Shown here: piece by piece, positions 24,729-33,294 of the stretch
How the letters are laid out: each line of letters begins with the position of its first letter
Numbering within the stretch: position 1 is the stretch's first letter
NCBI GenBank assembly: GCA_020846195.1
Contig: JADLEJ010000034.1
Span: forward strand, 1 to 64,000
Reading direction: 5' to 3'
Source: Nitrospira sp.
GTDB lineage: Bacteria > Nitrospirota > Nitrospiria > Nitrospirales > Nitrospiraceae
Length of the DNA stretch: 64,000 nucleotides
Made by a program: the position numbers and the translations under genes
The notes under the pieces: model-generated
Told to the model about the DNA's origin: nothing
Database searches by the model: none
What the model saw: only the letters and a program-made list of their open reading frames with translations

Positions 24729-27548
24729 CTAGAATTCCTCGAAGTCGTCGTCTTTTCTCCGGCGGTCATGCCCGTTGCCGGCCGCCACGCCGACGGGCGT
24801 TTTCGCGGCAGAGGGCTTGGGTGCGAACGCCGGCTTTTTCAGCACCGGTTTCGCGGAAGCTGCCGGAGCGGAAGGTTTGTCCGCAGGTCTTGTGGCGGCG
24901 CTGGGCTGTCCTCCCGTCAAGGTCTTAAACACTTCGACCTGGGACATCAGCTCTTTGGCCTGATCTTTCATCGACTGGCTGGCCGAGGTGGTTTCTTCCA
25001 CCAGCGCCGCGTTCTGCTGGGTCGTTTCATCCATCTGCATGATGGCCTTATTGACCTGATCGATGCCGCTGGCCTGCTCCTGCGATGCAGCGGTGATCTC
25101 GGCGATGATATCCGTGACGCGTTTCACGGAGCTGACGATTTCTTCCAGCGTTTTGCCGGACTGATTGACCAGTTCGCTGCCGTCAGAGACACGCTGGATG
25201 GACTCATTGATGAGCCCCTTGATTTCCTTGGCTGCTGTAGCGGATCGTTGCGCCAGGTTGCGCACTTCCGCGGCGACGACTGCAAAGCCCCGGCCATGCT
25301 CCCCTGCCCGGGCCGCTTCGACAGCGGCATTCAAGGCCAGCAAGTTGGTCTGGAAGGCAATTTCATCGATCACCGTGATGATGTCGGCGATCTTCTTGCT
25401 GCTCTTGTTGATTTCGCCCATGGCCTCCACCGCTCGAACGGTAACCGACCCGCCTTTATCCGCGATGTCCCGCGCGGTAATCGCCAGCTGATTCGCTTGC
25501 TTGGCATTGTCGGCGTTTTGCTTCACCGTCGAGGTCATTTCCTCCATTGACGCGCTGGTCTCTTCGAGCGACGAAGCCTGTTCGCTTGTGCGTTGCGAGA
25601 GATCCTCATTTCCCTTGGTGATCTGCTCGGCGCCGGCAGTGACGCTCTCCGCCGCTTCTCGAACCGTGGACAGGGCCACACTCAGTGTCTGAGTGGCTCC
25701 GTTCAAACTAGTTTTCATTTGATCGAACTCGCCATTATATTCCCCGGTCATTTGCTTCGTGAGATCGTTCGCCGCCATGGCGGTCAGCACCATTTGAGCT
25801 TCGTGCAGCGGCGCGACCACGGCATCCAGCATCTTGTTGATGCCTTCCGACAGGACTTTAAAAAATCCATCGAACTCGGCCGCATTGATCCGTTCCGAGA
25901 GCTGGCCGGCTGCGGCGGCGTTGATCAGTTTATCCACTTCGCCTTGAGCCTTTTTCTGCGCCGAGATATCGGCCCATTCGAGCGTGTTGCCAAGATATTC
26001 GCCGGCCTCAGACACAATGGCGCTCACAGTGAGAGACAGCGTCAACGGCCCCAGCGCAATTTCTGCCCGATGGGGAAGATTTTTAGGATCCGACAGGACG
26101 CGACGTTGCAAGTCTGGCGTCTTATGGAAGGAGTCGATGCAAACGCCGACGATTTTGTCGGCATTGAAAGCAGGCAAGACTTTCCGGATTTCACTCTCCA
26201 AGGTTTTCAACCGACCGGAGGCCGCCTTATTGATATAGGTGATCGTCAAGTTGCGATCGCACATGAGCACGTTGCTCGTGGAGTTGTCCAATGAATTTTT
26301 CAGCGTCGTCATTTCTCGGTCCAGCCGCCGCTTGGTGGTGACATCGGACCACTCCAGCGAGTTGCCGAGATATTCGCCTTTTTCAGAGATGATCGCGGCC
26401 ACGTTAAGTTCAAGCGTCAGCGGGCCAAGCTGGATGTCGGCTTTGTGGGGCAAGTTTTTGGGGTTTCCGAGGATCTGCCGCTGGTGAGACGGCACTTTAT
26501 GGAATCCGTCGATGCAGGTGCCCACAATCTTGTCGGCATTGAAGTTCGGCATGACCTTGCGAATTTCGTTTTCAAGGGCCTTGAGTTTGTCTTGCGCGGC
26601 TTTATTGATGTAAGTGATGATCAGTGCGCGATCGCACATGAGCACGTTGGAGCTGGAGTTGTCCATCGCGCTTTTGACCAGAGCTTTCTTTTTGTCCTCA
26701 GTCACGTCCGAGGCAAACTTGACGACTTTGCACGGTTTGCCACTGGCATTCACAATCGGGTTATAGGACGCCTGAATCCAGACTTCTTTGCCGCCTTTGC
26801 CAAGACGCTTATATACCCCCGCTTCAAATTCTCCACGATTGAGCTTATCCCAAAAAGTCTGGTATTCGAGGCTGTTGGTGTACGCCGGGTCGCAGAACAT
26901 CCGATGATGTTTGCCCTTGATTTCATCCAGGGTATATCCAAGGGTATTGAGAAAGTTTTCGTTGGCTTCGATCACTGTGCCATCGAGATTGAACTCGATC
27001 ACAGCCTGCACGCGATCGAGGGCCTCGACCTTTGCGCGAAGATCGTTGATGTCCGCTTTGCCCTTGGGTTTTTTCACGATAGTGGTCTTGCCTTTGCCCA
27101 TGGTCGTTCCTCCTTGTTGGATTGGCGCCGGACGCGTGGCCGCTTCGCGGGCGCCCTCCAGCATGATCTGCGCGATAGTGTTGAGTGCATCGGTCCAGGC
27201 TTGCTTCACGTCTGAAGTCCAGGCGGCTCCAGCCAGGTCTCCCATGACACCGAGTAATGTTTCCGCCACGGCGCCGTAGTGACCCGGCTGAGTTCCATAT
27301 CCGACGTGCCGGGCGCCCAGTTGTTTCAACGCCGGGCCCAGCGTGTCGGGGCGCCGCAGGTTTTGCACCACGAGCACCAGGGACGCCAGCAGCTTCTTTT
27401 TCTGTTCGCTCAACGTGGTCTTGGCGAACATCGGCCGGATCGCCGGATAGTTCTCGAACAGCCGGTCGTAAAACAGGCTGACCAAGGTTTCTGCCTGAGG
27501 TTTCAATAACTCGAAGCTCTGTTCAAGAAGTTCTACATTCAGTCCCAT
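24729..27548 (-). CDS. Globin-PAS-methyl-accepting chemotaxis fusion protein
   Basis: A 939-residue protein with no obvious membrane helix. Residues 1-140 are a globin of the flavohemoglobin/single-domain type: B10 region LFYDRLF, CD1 Phe in RPMF and proximal His H81 in ARHVGYG. A PAS domain (~165-275, FNLDGTVIEANENFLNTLGYT) and two similar PAS-like repeats (each with SNVLMCDR and ITYINKAA, ~290-405 and ~415-535) follow. The C-terminus is an MCP signalling domain with the hairpin tip [35 protein letters not shown] (over 20 residues in total at ~750-785). ATG 27548 was chosen over TTG 27566. A perfect internal AAGGAGG and ATG at 27101 could yield a globin-less form. The likely input is oxygen, NO or redox state. 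Confidence 0.9.
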   Translation of the reverse strand: MGLNVELLEQSFELLKPQAETLVSLFYDRLFENYPAIRPMFAKTTLSEQKKKLLASLVLVVQNLRRPDTLGPALKQLGARHVGYGTQPGHYGAVAETLLGVMGDLAGAAWTSDVKQAWTDALNTIAQIMLEGAREAATRPAPIQQGGTTMGKGKTTIVKKPKGKADINDLRAKVEALDRVQAVIEFNLDGTVIEANENFLNTLGYTLDEIKGKHHRMFCDPAYTNSLEYQTFWDKLNRGEFEAGVYKRLGKGGKEVWIQASYNPIVNASGKPCKVVKFASDVTEDKKKALVKSAMDNSSSNVLMCDRALIITYINKAAQDKLKALENEIRKVMPNFNADKIVGTCIDGFHKVPSHQRQILGNPKNLPHKADIQLGPLTLELNVAAIISEKGEYLGNSLEWSDVTTKRRLDREMTTLKNSLDNSTSNVLMCDRNLTITYINKAASGRLKTLESEIRKVLPAFNADKIVGVCIDSFHKTPDLQRRVLSDPKNLPHRAEIALGPLTLSLTVSAIVSEAGEYLGNTLEWADISAQKKAQGEVDKLINAAAAGQLSERINAAEFDGFFKVLSEGINKMLDAVVAPLHEAQMVLTAMAANDLTKQMTGEYNGEFDQMKTSLNGATQTLSVALSTVREAAESVTAGAEQITKGNEDLSQRTSEQASSLEETSASMEEMTSTVKQNADNAKQANQLAITARDIADKGGSVTVRAVEAMGEINKSSKKIADIITVIDEIAFQTNLLALNAAVEAARAGEHGRGFAVVAAEVRNLAQRSATAAKEIKGLINESIQRVSDGSELVNQSGKTLEEIVSSVKRVTDIIAEITAASQEQASGIDQVNKAIMQMDETTQQNAALVEETTSASQSMKDQAKELMSQVEVFKTLTGGQPSAATRPADKPSAPAASAKPVLKKPAFAPKPSAAKTPVGVAAGNGHDRRRKDDDFEEF

Positions 27549-27574
27549 GTCGTGCGCCCCTTCCAACCTGGTGG

Positions 27575-28087
27575 TTATGCCGCAATCGCGGCGGTATCCG
27601 GCACATCTTCGTCCGAGAGCAAGCGGTCCATGTCGAGCAGCGCGATGAGTTTGTCGCCGGACTTGCCAATGCCGTTCAGAAAGCTCACATCGACCTTGGC
27701 GCCGAATTGAGGCGCCGGCTGGATGTCCTTCTTGTCGATGTTGAGGACGTCCGAGACGGCATCCACGACAAGCCCCATGATCTTTTCCCGCACGACAACA
27801 ACGACGATTACCGTAAACATGGTGTACTCGATCGTATTCATCCCGAATTTCGTCCGGAGTTCGACGATCGGGACAATCGTGCCCCGCAGGTTCAGCACGC
27901 CCTTGATGTGCGGCGGAGTGTTGGGAATTCTCGTCACGGCGGTGTAGCCTTTGATTTCCTGGACGCGAAGAATATCGACCCCGTACAGTTCCTCGCCAAG
28001 CTGGAAGGTCAGGAATTGACTGCCGTCGGTGGTCAATCCAATTTGTTGATTCAGTTCCTGTGTCGTATTTTCAACTGCAGCGGCCAT
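27575..28087 (-). CDS. cheW: Chemotaxis coupling protein CheW (set A)
   Basis: A 170-residue CheW with SQFLTFQLGEELYGVDILRVQEI, IPNTPPHIKGVLNLRGTIVPIVELR and a C-terminal IALLDMDRLLSDED block. A run of five valines (VIVVVVVRE) replaces the usual shorter hydrophobic strand. It links MCPs to CheA and sits between the cheA remnant and the globin-MCP gene. A 217-base gap separates it from cheA. Confidence 0.94.
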   Translation of the reverse strand: MAAAVENTTQELNQQIGLTTDGSQFLTFQLGEELYGVDILRVQEIKGYTAVTRIPNTPPHIKGVLNLRGTIVPIVELRTKFGMNTIEYTMFTVIVVVVVREKIMGLVVDAVSDVLNIDKKDIQPAPQFGAKVDVSFLNGIGKSGDKLIALLDMDRLLSDEDVPDTAAIAA

Positions 28088-28304
28088 GCGCGCCTCCTCT
28101 TGCTGACGGTTCAGCCTGTTGCCGCCAGTCCTGCCTGCACCGGACTGACGGTCGGTTCTGGTACTTGAGATGGACCGCCCCCCATGAGGATTGGCCCGCT
28201 TCTTATCGGATTCTCGTCCGCCGGCTTCAGCCGATCTCCGGCGGTCTCACGTCAATCGAGATACCTTCCCACCAGCCTGACTGGCGATCACTCAGCGCGG
28301 ACTC

Positions 28305-29780
28305 CTAGGCTGCCACCGGAAGTCCGTGCCGCGCGATATTCAGCAGTCCCCGCACATCCAGAATAAACCCGACCGTCCCGTCTCCCAGAATGGTCGCTCC
28401 GGCCACGCCTTCCACTTTTCTGAAGTTTTGCTCCATGCTCTTAATGACGACTTGTTGCTGGCCGAGAATTTCGTCGACCATGACGGCTACCCGCTCGCCT
28501 TCTGTTTCGAGGATCAGGAGGATCGCCTTTGTCGGATCGGTCAATTCCGGTTTCAACGAGAACACCTCGTAGAGTCGCATCACCGGAAGGTAGGTCCCAT
28601 GTACATTGACCAATTCTCCCTTCCCGACAACCGTTTTGAGGCAGTCCTGCTTGGGCTGAATGGATTGGAGAATCGAGAGAAGCGGAACAATGTAGGTGTC
28701 TGTTCCGACACGCACAGTCATGCCTTCGATGATGGCCAGAGTCAGCGGAAGCTTGAGCGTGAAGGTGGTGCCCTTGCCCAGCGCGGTCTTGATGCTGACG
28801 GTGCCGCCCAGTCCTTCGATGTTGCGTTTCACGACGTCCATGCCGACGCCCCGGCCCGACACATCGGTGACTTTTTCCGCGGTGGAGAATCCTGGCTTGA
28901 ATATCAGGCCCCAAATCTGGTCGTCGGAAATCTTTTCATTCTCGGTGACCAAGCCTTGCTTGACAGCCTTCGCGAGAATGCGATCCCGGTTCAGTCCCCG
29001 CCCATCGTCTTGTACGGTGATGCAAATGCTGCCGCCTTCATGGAATGCGTTTAGATGAATCGTCCCCTGCTCGGGTTTTCCCGCCGCCACGCGCTCATCG
29101 GGCGGCTCGAGGCCATGATCCGCCGAGTTGCGGACCAAGTGGGTAAGCGGGTCGCCGATGGACTCGATCACCGTTTTGTCCAATTCCGTTTCTTCGCCGG
29201 AAAGGACCAGTTGAATTTTCTTGCCCGCCTTGCCGGACAAGTCGCGCACCAGGCGCGGAAACCGGCTGAAGGCGTTGCCGATCGGCAGCATGCGAATGCC
29301 CATGACCCGCTCTTGTATTTCCCGCGTGTTTCGCTCCAACTGCGCGATGCGTTCGAGCAGCACGGCGAGTTGCCCTACCTCAAAGCGGGAGCCCAGATCG
29401 CTCAACATGGATTGCGTAATGACCAGCTCGCCGACCAGATTAATCAGCTTGTCGATCTTTGCGGTGTCCACACGAATGGAGGCGGCATCGACGCCTTTCT
29501 TAGGCGCGGCGCTTTCTTGCTGCTTCTGAAGGGCTTGCGAGATCTGCTGCGGCGTGACCGCATGTTGCTCGACGAGGATTTCGCCCACCCGCTTCTGCTG
29601 GGCCAGGGCTTTGTCCAATGTCTCGCGAGAGACGACGCCGCTTTCGACGAGAATTTCGCCAAGTGGCTTAGGTTCGCCTGAATCATTCGGTGACGCCGCA
29701 CTCGCGGACGAAGGCGAAGGGGATGCGGATGGGTGTGGCTGCTGCGCCGCCGTCGCTTCAATCTTGTCGATGGTCAGCAC
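28305..29780 (-). CDS. cheA: CheA C-terminal portion (kinase core), separated from its N-terminus by an in-frame TGA
   Basis: 491 codons from a GTG at 29780. Two tandem LGEILV repeats come first (~residues 38-90), then P3 dimerisation (DKLINLVGELVITQSML), P4 kinase (HLVRNSADHGLEPPDER, DDGRGLN, GFSTAEKVTDVSGRGVGMDVV, GKGTTFTLKLPL) and P5 CheW-like domain. The frame is the same as the upstream Hpt-encoding gene at 29853, and the 24 codons between them read as normal CheA sequence. GTG 29780 has no ribosome site, so this is better seen as the 3' part of one cheA broken by a single stop codon than as an independent gene. It would need readthrough or reinitiation to be made. Confidence 0.85.
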   Translation of the reverse strand: MLTIDKIEATAAQQPHPSASPSPSSASAASPNDSGEPKPLGEILVESGVVSRETLDKALAQQKRVGEILVEQHAVTPQQISQALQKQQESAAPKKGVDAASIRVDTAKIDKLINLVGELVITQSMLSDLGSRFEVGQLAVLLERIAQLERNTREIQERVMGIRMLPIGNAFSRFPRLVRDLSGKAGKKIQLVLSGEETELDKTVIESIGDPLTHLVRNSADHGLEPPDERVAAGKPEQGTIHLNAFHEGGSICITVQDDGRGLNRDRILAKAVKQGLVTENEKISDDQIWGLIFKPGFSTAEKVTDVSGRGVGMDVVKRNIEGLGGTVSIKTALGKGTTFTLKLPLTLAIIEGMTVRVGTDTYIVPLLSILQSIQPKQDCLKTVVGKGELVNVHGTYLPVMRLYEVFSLKPELTDPTKAILLILETEGERVAVMVDEILGQQQVVIKSMEQNFRKVEGVAGATILGDGTVGFILDVRGLLNIARHGLPVAA

Positions 29781-29852
29781 GCTGTCGTCGCGGACAAAAT
29801 CGAAGACCGATTCAATGACGGATTGCTGTTTAACGGTGTGGAGTTCGCAGCT

Positions 29853-30485
29853 TCAGGACAGGTAACAGAGTTCCGGGTCGAGACTGGCGAATGTCGGCAG
29901 ATGGCTGACATTCAGAGATCGCGATGCAATGGTGCCCAGTTCGGCCAGTTCGTTGATGAGTCTCAGCGGGTCGAGGCCTCGCTGAAACATCCAGTTCGGC
30001 GGAGTCCAGGCAATGCGAAATCCTTGAGGAGAAGAAGCGGCCGATGGCGCCCCTCCGCTTGCGCCTGCGGGAGAAGCCCCTGAGCCTGGCTTCGATGCGT
30101 CGCCGGCGGCGGCGGCCAATTCCTGTTCCAATTTCGCGATGGTATCCTGGTCGGGCGCCGCGCCGCCATGGGCCGCATCGATCAGCAGCTTGAGGCAGTC
30201 CGTGGACCGGAGCAGGATGTCCGCGATGGCCGGGGTGACGGAGAGATGCCCGTTGCGCAGCTGGTCCAGCAGGGTTTCCATCTTGTGGGTGAACTGCCCG
30301 ACGGCGGTAAAGCCGAACATGCCGCTATTGCCTTTAATGGAATGAGCGGCTCGAAAAATTCTCGCCAGCAGGTCGAGATCTTGCGGATGCTGCTCCAACT
30401 GGAGCAATCCGTCCTCAATCGTCGACAAGTGCTCGGCGGATTCCTCAAAAAACGATTCTTGAAACTGCGACAGGTCGGCACTCAT
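29853..30485 (-). CDS. cheA: CheA N-terminal portion (Hpt and regulator-binding region), ends at in-frame TGA
   Basis: About 210 residues from ATG 30485 (GAGGTG upstream). Residues 1-110 form the Hpt P1 domain with phospho-acceptor H48 in AAHSIKGNSG. After an Ala/Ser/Gly linker, residues ~155-210 read FRIAWTPPNWMFQRGLDPLRL and end in DPELCYLS. Many CheA proteins continue from CYLS with a Trp; here the next codon is TGA (29853-29855), followed in frame by SCELHTVKQQ and the rest of the domain. One base change from TGG would restore a full CheA of about 725 residues. Alternatives are a sequencing error, readthrough or a recent null allele. Confidence 0.85.
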   Translation of the reverse strand: MSADLSQFQESFFEESAEHLSTIEDGLLQLEQHPQDLDLLARIFRAAHSIKGNSGMFGFTAVGQFTHKMETLLDQLRNGHLSVTPAIADILLRSTDCLKLLIDAAHGGAAPDQDTIAKLEQELAAAAGDASKPGSGASPAGASGGAPSAASSPQGFRIAWTPPNWMFQRGLDPLRLINELAELGTIASRSLNVSHLPTFASLDPELCYLS

Positions 30486-30553
30486 ACACACCTCGTAGTC
30501 GAACGCGCATCCGTCGGCGCAGCGATCGCTCGCCGGCCCGGCAGGAGACGCCG

Positions 30554-30925
30554 TTATGCCGGCAGCACCTTTTGGATGACTTTCAACATCTGCTCAGGAT
30601 TGAACGGCTTCACAATCCATCCGGTTGCGCCTGCGGCTTGCCCCGCTTTCTTTTTGTCGTCGGTCGACTCGGTCGTTAGCATGAGAATGGGCGTAAATTT
30701 GAAGGCCGCCATTTTGCGAATTTCGGCGATCAATGTAATACCGTCCATTTCGGGCATATTCAGGTCCGTCACAACCAGCGCCGGTTTTGCCCCGGCGTTT
30801 AGCTTGTTGACGGCCTCTTTCCCGTTTCCCGCCTCGACCACCTCGAAGCCGGCGCTGGTGAGGGTATAGGCCACCATCTGGCGCATCGTTGAGGAGTCAT
30901 CGACTACTAAGACTGTCTTTCCCAT
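30554..30925 (-). CDS. cheY: Chemotaxis response regulator CheY (set A)
   Basis: A 123-residue single receiver domain with VLVVDDSSTMRQMV, phospho-acceptor D54 in VVTDLNMPEMDG, the Thr in LTTESTDDKKKAG, and the conserved Lys in WIVKPFNPEQ. It lies 68 bases upstream of cheA and downstream of an MCP gene. It is the typical partner of a CheA in an accessory chemosensory cluster; motor binding cannot be judged from sequence. Confidence 0.93.
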   Translation of the reverse strand: MGKTVLVVDDSSTMRQMVAYTLTSAGFEVVEAGNGKEAVNKLNAGAKPALVVTDLNMPEMDGITLIAEIRKMAAFKFTPILMLTTESTDDKKKAGQAAGATGWIVKPFNPEQMLKVIQKVLPA

Positions 30926-30987
30926 CGTATCCTCCGCTTCTCATGGGGTCAGTGATATGTACCGCGTGCGATGTTATCGATGCGTCC

Positions 30988-32076
30988 TCAAAACAGCACC
31001 ACGTCTTCCGTGATATCGTCATGGTTCGTTTTCTGCGCGCCTGCGCCGCCTCGCGAATGAATCGTCCGTTCATCCTGCATGGTGTATCGATTCTGCAAGG
31101 CCTGCACAAAGGTGTCGGAACCGTCGAACGACGCGGGCGCCAGCCCCGCCAGGCGCCCCGCAAGGTCTTTCTGGAGCGCTTCGAGCGGTTCGAGCACATG
31201 CTCGAGTTTCTGCCGGACACGGTCCTGAAATTGGAGGGACATAATAATGGCGCCGATATCTTGCCCCAGGCGCTCGGCATTCAGCTGGGAAGTGCCGACC
31301 GTCGATCGAAGCGCGCTGTTTTTTTCCGACAAATCCTTGGTCATGTTGTCGAGCTTCTGCTTGGAGGAGAGCGTTTTGGTCAAATCCACGGAGGCCAGCG
31401 CCTGAATTTCATTCATGGCCTGTTCGCTCTCCAATTGCACATCCGCCACCAGCTTCCGAATGTTAATCGCGGCCTGACTCGATCGATTGGCGAGTTTCGT
31501 GACTTCGTCGGCGACGACGGCGAATCCTCGGCCATGCTCGCCCGCGCGGGCCGCTTCGATCGCGGCATTCAGCGCCAGCAGGCGGGTTTGATCGGCGATG
31601 AAGGTAATTTCTCCCAGCATGCCGCTAATGGCTTTGGTGCTGGCATCCATTTTATCCATGGTGATGGAGACGCTCATGGCGATCGTGGCGGACTTCGCCA
31701 CATCGCTGACAAACTGATCCAGCATGGTTGTCGTTTCGTTCACCAGCTGATGGTCGTCGACTTTGTCGTTGGAGAACAAGGCCATGGACTCCGCGACCTG
31801 CTGTTTCGCCCGTTCGGCGATATCCTGAAAACGCTGGCCGAGATCCATAAAGGCCTGCTCGGACTGCGCAATGACGCTCTGAATTTGTCCCGCCATAATC
31901 GGCACCAAGGGTGTCAGCGACGTACAAATGCCCTTCTCATGCCCAGCTGGACGGTTTGCTTGCTGGGCCTGCTCCCAGGCCGCTTGCTGTGCGACCGCGC
32001 GCGCCCGGCATACCCACCAGGCTCCCGCCGCGCCGCACATCATGCCAGCCAACCCAAACGCTACTTCAATCCACAT
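30988..32076 (-). CDS. Methyl-accepting chemotaxis protein with single N-terminal membrane helix
   Basis: A 362-residue receptor-like protein. One helix (residues 4-27) anchors it, and there is no periplasmic domain or HAMP. The signalling tip reads [24 protein letters not shown] and the surrounding coiled coil is short. It ends [24 protein letters not shown] and a long tail. Such short MCPs (and a QFQDRVRQ motif shared with CheZ-like proteins) occur beside cheA/cheY in many genomes. It overlaps the upstream STAS gene by 11 bases. Confidence 0.87.
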   Translation of the reverse strand: MWIEVAFGLAGMMCGAAGAWWVCRARAVAQQAAWEQAQQANRPAGHEKGICTSLTPLVPIMAGQIQSVIAQSEQAFMDLGQRFQDIAERAKQQVAESMALFSNDKVDDHQLVNETTTMLDQFVSDVAKSATIAMSVSITMDKMDASTKAISGMLGEITFIADQTRLLALNAAIEAARAGEHGRGFAVVADEVTKLANRSSQAAINIRKLVADVQLESEQAMNEIQALASVDLTKTLSSKQKLDNMTKDLSEKNSALRSTVGTSQLNAERLGQDIGAIIMSLQFQDRVRQKLEHVLEPLEALQKDLAGRLAGLAPASFDGSDTFVQALQNRYTMQDERTIHSRGGAGAQKTNHDDITEDVVLF

Positions 32077-32344
32077 AGGCTACCTTAGAGGCCATCGGCG
32101 AATTCCAGCCTAAGCTCGCAAACTGGCCAGCCAGCGATTTGGGCGCATGCACAATCTCCGCGCCGCCCGATTCGCATGCCGCAATCAGCAGTTGCAAGGC
32201 GGCGGCATCCACCGTGCCCACATGACTCAGATCGATCACCGCGTGCCCCCCATTGGCGAGGCCGGCTTGCAAGGTTGCCGCAAATCCCGCTATTTCGAAA
32301 ATCGTCAGGTCGCCGATCGGTGTGGCTCTACTCGGTTCGTTCAT
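32066..32344 (-). CDS. STAS-domain protein lacking the phosphorylatable serine
   Basis: A 92-residue STAS fold ([24 protein letters not shown]). The usual Asp-Ser reads Asp-Ala (D46-A47), so it should not be phosphorylated by a partner-switch kinase. It overlaps the MCP gene downstream and shares its transcript. Short STAS proteins of this kind are often found before cheY-cheA in Deltaproteobacteria-like clusters; the role is unknown. Confidence 0.82.
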   Translation of the reverse strand: MNEPSRATPIGDLTIFEIAGFAATLQAGLANGGHAVIDLSHVGTVDAAALQLLIAACESGGAEIVHAPKSLAGQFASLGWNSPMASKVAYVD

Positions 32345-32401
32345 ACAGTCTCCGCCGCTGAAAATAAGGCTTGTTTGCAGCCTGCCTACCTGACGTGCTC
32401 A

Positions 32402-32428
32402 CTATCGGATGCTCATTTCCCAAACTGA
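32402..32428 (-). promoter_or_regulatory. Weak sigma-28-like promoter before the STAS-MCP-cheY-cheA genes
   Basis: On the minus strand TCAGTTTG, 11 bases, then TCCGATAG. The -10 keeps CCGATA of the sigma-28 consensus GCCGATAA, but the -35 is only a partial match. It lies in the 125-base gap between motB and the STAS gene, about 58 bases before the STAS start. Confidence 0.35.
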
Positions 32429-32469
32429 AGCGAATATGTTGCACAGGGTCTTGAATATTTCGTTTTCAC

Positions 32470-33276
32470 TTATGGCCGCTCGGGCGGCTGCAATTGAGGC
32501 GGAATAGTTTGGTCCACACTTGCCTCTGATTCAGGCGCATTGTCTTGCTGTTCGGAGTTCTCAGGGGGATGCTCAAGAATGACGACCGCGACCCGGCGAT
32601 TTTTCGCGCGTTGTTCGGGGGTGAGATTCTCGACGAGCGGCCTGGAGTCGGCATAGCCGAGCGCCGCCAGATGTTCGGCCGGAACTGAGTAGAGCTCAGA
32701 TAGGACACGAACGACGATGACGGCGCGGGTGGCGGAGAGTTCCCAATTCGACGGAAACAACGCGGTCCGGATCGGCACATTGTCGGTGTGGCCTTCGACG
32801 CGTACGTGCCGGTTCAGCTCAATCATGGCTTGAGAGAGCCCCTGCAAGAACGGCAATGCTTCTGGGCGCACCGCGGCTTCTCCGCTGTTGAAAAGCACTT
32901 GGTCGGGAATAGTGATGACAATATCGCCGTTCAGCTTTTCATGCAGCTGCATGAAATCGAATTGCGAGTTGGCTTTGAGGCTTTTCACGAGCTCGCGGAT
33001 TTTCTTGATCGCGACTTCTTTCGTGCCAGGCAAGTTCGGAATCATCATCGTCGGCCGCTGCTGCCCGAGCGTAAAAGCCAGGGATGACGCCGCTGGCGCC
33101 GAAATGGGATGCAGGGCAGCCTTGATCGAATCGCTCACGGTGCGGTATTTGCCCTCATTCACAGAGGACACCGAATACATCACGACAAAGAAGGCGAAGA
33201 GCAAGGTGATGAAATCCGCATAGGACACCAACCAGCGTTCATGATTCTCGTGCTCTTCGTGTTTATGCTTGGCCAT
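32470..33276 (-). CDS. motB: Flagellar stator protein MotB
   Basis: A 268-residue stator B subunit. The N-terminus MAKHKHEEHENHERWLVSY precedes a single helix ADFITLLFAFFVVMYSVSSV whose Asp (D22) is the ion-carrying residue. The C-terminal OmpA-like peptidoglycan-binding domain contains VEGHTDNVPIRTALFPSNWELSATRA and GYADSRPLVEN. It anchors the stator to the cell wall next to MotA, encoded 18 bases upstream. Whether the coupling ion is H+ or Na+ cannot be decided by eye. Confidence 0.94.
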   Translation of the reverse strand: MAKHKHEEHENHERWLVSYADFITLLFAFFVVMYSVSSVNEGKYRTVSDSIKAALHPISAPAASSLAFTLGQQRPTMMIPNLPGTKEVAIKKIRELVKSLKANSQFDFMQLHEKLNGDIVITIPDQVLFNSGEAAVRPEALPFLQGLSQAMIELNRHVRVEGHTDNVPIRTALFPSNWELSATRAVIVVRVLSELYSVPAEHLAALGYADSRPLVENLTPEQRAKNRRVAVVILEHPPENSEQQDNAPESEASVDQTIPPQLQPPERP

Positions 33277-33294
33277 GCGCGACCCTGAGCGATA

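Noticed and set aside
28203..28229. TCCGATAA with TGAAGCCG 11 bases upstream on the minus strand before cheW
   Set aside because: The -10 is good but the -35 matches poorly; too weak to list as a promoter, though it lies in a 217-base gap.
29853..29855. TGA in cheA as a selenocysteine codon
   Set aside because: CheA is not a selenoprotein family, the position normally holds Trp rather than Cys, and I see no clear SECIS hairpin immediately after it.
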